Source of the DNA: Anditalea andensis
GTDB taxonomy: Bacteria > Bacteroidota > Bacteroidia > Cytophagales > Cyclobacteriaceae
Reading direction: 5' to 3'
Assembly: GCF_000714815.1 (NCBI RefSeq)
Contig: NZ_JMIH01000004.1
Coordinates: 186,001-250,000 of the forward strand
DNA: 64,000 nt
Shown: positions 62,003 through 64,000 of the stretch, in pieces
Position numbering within the stretch: the stretch's first letter is position 1
Layout: every line of letters starts with the position of its first letter
Notes under the pieces: model-generated
Told to the model about the DNA's origin: nothing
The model's input: only the letters and a program-made list of their open reading frames with translations
Database searches by the model: none
Made by a program: the position numbers and the translations under genes

Positions 62003-63337
62003 ATGAAAATCTGGCAGAAAGATAAATCCAGTACCAAAGAAGTAGAAGCTTTTACCATTGGAAGAGATCCTGAGTTTGATATCTTATTGGCTCCCTATGA
62101 TGTGCTGGGATCTTTGGCACATGCCTCCATGCTGGAAAAGATAGGACTGCTGAAAGCTGAGGAACTGGACCTACTTAAAAAAGGCCTTAAGGAGATCTAT
62201 GCCGAAATAATGAATAACACTTTCACCATAGCAGACGGTGTAGAAGATGTCCATAGCCAGGTAGAATTTTTACTGACCGCACGATATGGTGAGGTAGGCA
62301 AAAAGCTGCACAGTGGCCGATCGAGAAATGATCAGGTCTTAGTCGACTTGAAGCTATACTATAGGGAAGAGATCAAATCACTGATAGATGACATTAAAGC
62401 TCTCTTTGACCTTTTGGTAGCCTTAGCTGAAAAGTATAAGGAAGCCCTGATGCCAGGCTATACCCATACACAGCTGGCCATGCCTTCGTCGTTCGGACTT
62501 TGGTTTGGTTCATTTGCTGAGGGACTGGCCGAAGATTTAGAGCTGGTATTGGCTGCCTATAAGTTGGTCAACAGAAACCCACTGGGTTCGGCGGCAGGAT
62601 ATGGCTCATCATTCCCTCTGGACAGGACGATGACTACTGAACTGCTGGGTTTTGACGAGATGCACTATAATGTGATCAATGCGCAAAACAGCAGAGGAAA
62701 AACGGAAAAAACATTGGCATTTGCCCTTGCAGGAGTGGCCGGTACCCTTAATAAACTGGCCTCCGATGCCATCACCTATATGAATCCCCATTTTGGATTC
62801 ATCAGATTTCCGGACGAACTGACTACCGGATCCAGCATCATGCCGCACAAAAAGAATCCGGATGTATTTGAGCTCATCAGAGCTAAGACCAACCAGATCC
62901 AATCAAGCCCCAATGGCATCATGCTGCAGCTGGGAAATCTGACTACAGGTTACCACAGGGATCTGCAGGTTCTAAAGGAAACCATTTTTCCAGATCTTGA
63001 AAAAATAAAATCCTGCCTTCAGATGACGCAGCTGATGCTGGAAAATATTGAAGTGAAAAAAGACATTTTAAAAGACCCATTCTATACCTACCTCTTCAGT
63101 GTAGAAGAAGTAAACAGGATGGTACTGGCCGGCCAACCATTTAGGGATGCCTATAAAGAAGTTGGGCGAAATATTGAAAAGGGGGCGTTCCATCCCGATA
63201 CCGATATCGATCATAAGCATGAAGGAAGTATAGGAAACTTATGTTTGAAGGAAATCAGAGATAAAATGGAAAAAGGTTTAAAAGCTTTTGATTTCAAAAA
63301 AGTAGAAGACCAACTTCATGTTTTACTAAATACTTAA
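62003..63337 (+). CDS. argH: Argininosuccinate lyase
   Basis: 444 residues of the fumarase/aspartase superfamily with the signature GSSIMPHKKNP, LHSGRSRNDQV and the TH pair in GYTHTQLAMP. It releases arginine and fumarate, completing the pathway. An 88-nt gap after argE holds no gene. Confidence 0.95.
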   Translation: MKIWQKDKSSTKEVEAFTIGRDPEFDILLAPYDVLGSLAHASMLEKIGLLKAEELDLLKKGLKEIYAEIMNNTFTIADGVEDVHSQVEFLLTARYGEVGKKLHSGRSRNDQVLVDLKLYYREEIKSLIDDIKALFDLLVALAEKYKEALMPGYTHTQLAMPSSFGLWFGSFAEGLAEDLELVLAAYKLVNRNPLGSAAGYGSSFPLDRTMTTELLGFDEMHYNVINAQNSRGKTEKTLAFALAGVAGTLNKLASDAITYMNPHFGFIRFPDELTTGSSIMPHKKNPDVFELIRAKTNQIQSSPNGIMLQLGNLTTGYHRDLQVLKETIFPDLEKIKSCLQMTQLMLENIEVKKDILKDPFYTYLFSVEEVNRMVLAGQPFRDAYKEVGRNIEKGAFHPDTDIDHKHEGSIGNLCLKEIRDKMEKGLKAFDFKKVEDQLHVLLNT

Positions 63338-63338
63338 T

Positions 63339-63366
63339 CAGAAGGCGGTAAATTTTCCGCCTTCTG
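63339..63366. terminator. Bidirectional terminator of arg operon and porin
   Basis: CAGAAGGCGG (63339-63348) pairs perfectly with CCGCCTTCTG (63357-63366) around an 8-nt loop, followed by TTTA on the plus strand, between convergent genes. Confidence 0.85.
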
Positions 63367-63367
63367 T

Positions 63368-64000
63368 TTAAATACCTAATTCTACCTGAAACCTCAATTG
63401 CCAATTGTTATTATTGAGTCTTCCTGCAGCAGGGTCAAAAATTCTATTTTCATATGTCAAGTCACTCTGTATTTTCACTCTATGTCCTTTTAGGTATTTA
63501 GTCACCCCCAAGGTATAATGTTCTATGGTAGGAGTCATCGCATTGATTTCAGATCCTGGAGCCAAATTGGTGTACCTGCCTGCTATCTCTACATCATTAT
63601 AGAAGATATAACTCGCCTGATAGTTTTGTCCCAAACCAGTGTAAACGTACCTTACATTCCCCTCTTCATTATAAGTCAACGCCATAGGTGAAGTCCTATA
63701 GAGAAATTCACTTGCAAATGCAAAACCCTGATATTTCAGTAACCAGTCCGTCATATAGGTGGACATGTCTGTAGGCTCGTACAGAAGCGTTCCTATCTGA
63801 CCACCGGTGCGAAGGGTATTGTTATTTTGGCTGGAAGATATGCCTATGGATACTTTAGGTGTCCTTTCCCTAATCAGATCTCCCTCAAAATAATCGCCAA
63901 ATCTTTCAAACCGTCCTAATGGAAGCAGTTCTACTCTCCCCGTATAAGATAGTCCTCCGTCTGTAGCTATAATATTTCTCCCCTCCCCCGAACTTATAGC
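63368..64000 (-). CDS. Phosphate-selective porin O/P-like protein, 3' part (cut by right edge)
   Basis: At least 210 residues, with the frame open to the window edge. Strands such as GRFERFGDYFEGDL, KVSIGISSSQNNNT and the C-terminal NWQLRFQVELGI indicate an outer-membrane porin of the OprO/OprP (Porin_O_P) group. The ATG at 63766 is internal, not the true start. It converges on the arg operon. Confidence 0.85.
   Translation of the reverse strand, partial: AISSGEGRNIIATDGGLSYTGRVELLPLGRFERFGDYFEGDLIRERTPKVSIGISSSQNNNTLRTGGQIGTLLYEPTDMSTYMTDWLLKYQGFAFASEFLYRTSPMALTYNEEGNVRYVYTGLGQNYQASYIFYNDVEIAGRYTNLAPGSEINAMTPTIEHYTLGVTKYLKGHRVKIQSDLTYENRIFDPAAGRLNNNNWQLRFQVELGI

Overview
The window comes from the chromosome of a facultatively denitrifying member of the Bacteroidota. 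The order is probably Cytophagales, possibly Cyclobacteriaceae; that placement is inference. The phylum is supported by BlaI/BlaR1-TonB, fused CcsBA, porin O/P, YceI, a Bacteroidota-type arginine operon with an ArgF' transcarbamylase, A-rich start contexts and promoters with a TAnnTTTG element. I see no tRNA, rRNA, CRISPR array, phage or transposase gene.

Layout. (1) 1-6.6 kb: the end of a cytochrome c maturation gene (CcsBA), then a decaying stretch with an intact blaI, a broken blaR1-tonB, a repeat-containing secreted protein, alkB and a broken M23 peptidase. (2) 6.6-17.2 kb, minus strand: a clade II nos cluster (lipoprotein cytochrome c, NosZ, membrane protein, NosL, NosD, NosF, NosY, NnrS-like protein), headed by NO-stress genes (Rrf2 regulator, RIC) and an oxidase-like membrane protein, plus queD. 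(3) 17.4-32 kb: anaerobic and micro-oxic genes: split nrdD, nrdG, a USP-like protein, a Crp/Fnr regulator with N-terminal cysteines, a YceI-porin-YceI operon, pcm, an HPP protein, a D-lactate dehydrogenase, hemG and heme A synthase. REP-like hairpin repeats lie at 21.4-23.0 kb. (4) 32.2-46.5 kb: narK, a multisubunit nitrate reductase (cytochrome b-like, molybdopterin, FeS, Tat-type Rieske and small membrane subunits), a near-complete molybdenum cofactor operon with a TauE permease, a moaC-moaB fusion and a second narK. (5) 46.5-54.5 kb: housekeeping and regulatory genes (SDR, CPA2 antiporter, LytTR two-component pair, DsbA-like). (6) 55-63.3 kb: a complete eight-gene arginine operon, then the 3' end of a porin O/P gene running off the right edge.

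How it fits together. Nitrate uptake (two NarKs), reduction (nar module), cofactor synthesis (moa/moe/mob), heme synthesis, N2O reduction (nos), NO detoxification (RIC, NnrS-like) and anaerobic dNTP synthesis (nrdDG) lie together. Many carry a TGA-N6-TCA palindrome upstream. In five promoters its centre is exactly 29.5 nt from a TAnnTTTG-like element, and in three it lies 51.5 nt away. This suggests a local FNR-type regulon probably run by the Crp/Fnr protein at 23.1-23.8 kb. No nitrite or NO reductase is in the window, so the denitrification chain is incomplete here.

The observations most worth checking are the regulon geometry, the separately encoded glycyl-radical domain of NrdD, the unusual nitrate reductase subunit set, the BIME-like hairpin arrays, and an ArgF' with an atypical specificity residue.
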